Assembly: GCA_004377355.1 (NCBI GenBank)
Contig: SOIB01000127.1
Location: 1-48,947 of the forward strand
Direction: 5' to 3'
DNA: 48,947 bases
From: Candidatus Stahliibacteriota bacterium
GTDB taxonomy: Bacteria; Hydrothermota; UBA3072
A program made the position numbers and the translations under genes. The notes under the pieces are model-generated. The model saw nothing but the letters and a program-made list of their open reading frames with translations. It ran no database searches and had not been told where the DNA came from. Position 1 is the stretch's first letter, and each line of letters opens with the position of its first letter. Of the stretch, positions 48,712 through 48,947 are shown piece by piece.

Positions 48712-48906
48712 AGTCCTAGAAGAAATAGTAGTAAAGTTAAGAAAGAACCACAATGGCATAGAGAACACAAAGAGAGCATGCAATTTAAGGGGTCGAGGAT
48801 TCAGGATTAAGTGGTAAGAATCAAAGTGAGCTTAAAAAAACTAGGACCCAAAACCTAATACCTATTTTATCTGTGTCTCTGTGGTAAAAAATATGGAGGT
48901 GTACTT

Positions 48907-48947
48907 ATGCAATATATATTTATAATTTTGGCGTTGACAGTCCAGGA
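48907..48947 (+). CDS. start of a CDS truncated by the window edge (signal-peptide-like N-terminus)
   Basis: GGAGGT SD at 48895-48900, ATG at 48907, reads MQYIFIILALTVQ... Confidence 0.5.
   Translation, partial: MQYIFIILALTVQ

Overview
This is an AT-rich bacterial chromosome window, tentatively a deep-branching Gram-negative-type lineage because it has a BamD-like lipoprotein, a candidate outer-membrane barrel and DAP-type MurE. No phage, IS transposase or CRISPR array was seen. The left third (about 0.2-16.1 kb, minus strand) is a complete, canonically ordered dcw cluster: mraZ-rsmH-ftsL-ftsI-murE-murF-mraY-murD-ftsW-murG-murC-murB-ftsQ-ftsA-ftsZ, followed by a TPR protein and the start of ligA. 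Next come an M48 lipoprotein protease, a four-gene corrinoid methyltransferase operon (MttB-like, B12-reactivation domain, corrinoid protein, homocysteine methyltransferase), ruvX-mltG, two orphan ECF-type ATPases, an M23 peptidase, nadD, bamD, a TPR lipoprotein, PNP, divIVA and tmRNA. A plus-strand operon holds a P5C dehydrogenase, a CitD-CitE fusion and CitF. The remainder includes a repeat-containing lipoprotein, pgeF, nadC, uvrB, yggS, a radical SAM protein, hprK, hpf, nadB, murA and polX. Leading second-look items: (1) a methionine-synthase-like corrinoid module with an MttB-family protein and no pterin domain; (2) a CitD-CitE fusion whose carrier domain appears to lack the prosthetic-group serine; (3) degenerate word-like intergenic repeats, one of which supplies both a stop codon and a ribosome-binding site; (4) a three-repeat MraZ operator next to a near-consensus promoter; (5) a DnaA-box cluster in an AT-rich intergenic region; (6) a nested palindrome element at 41.6-41.8 kb; (7) long gene overlaps with internal Shine-Dalgarno sites. 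All product calls come from reading motifs by eye; no database search was run.
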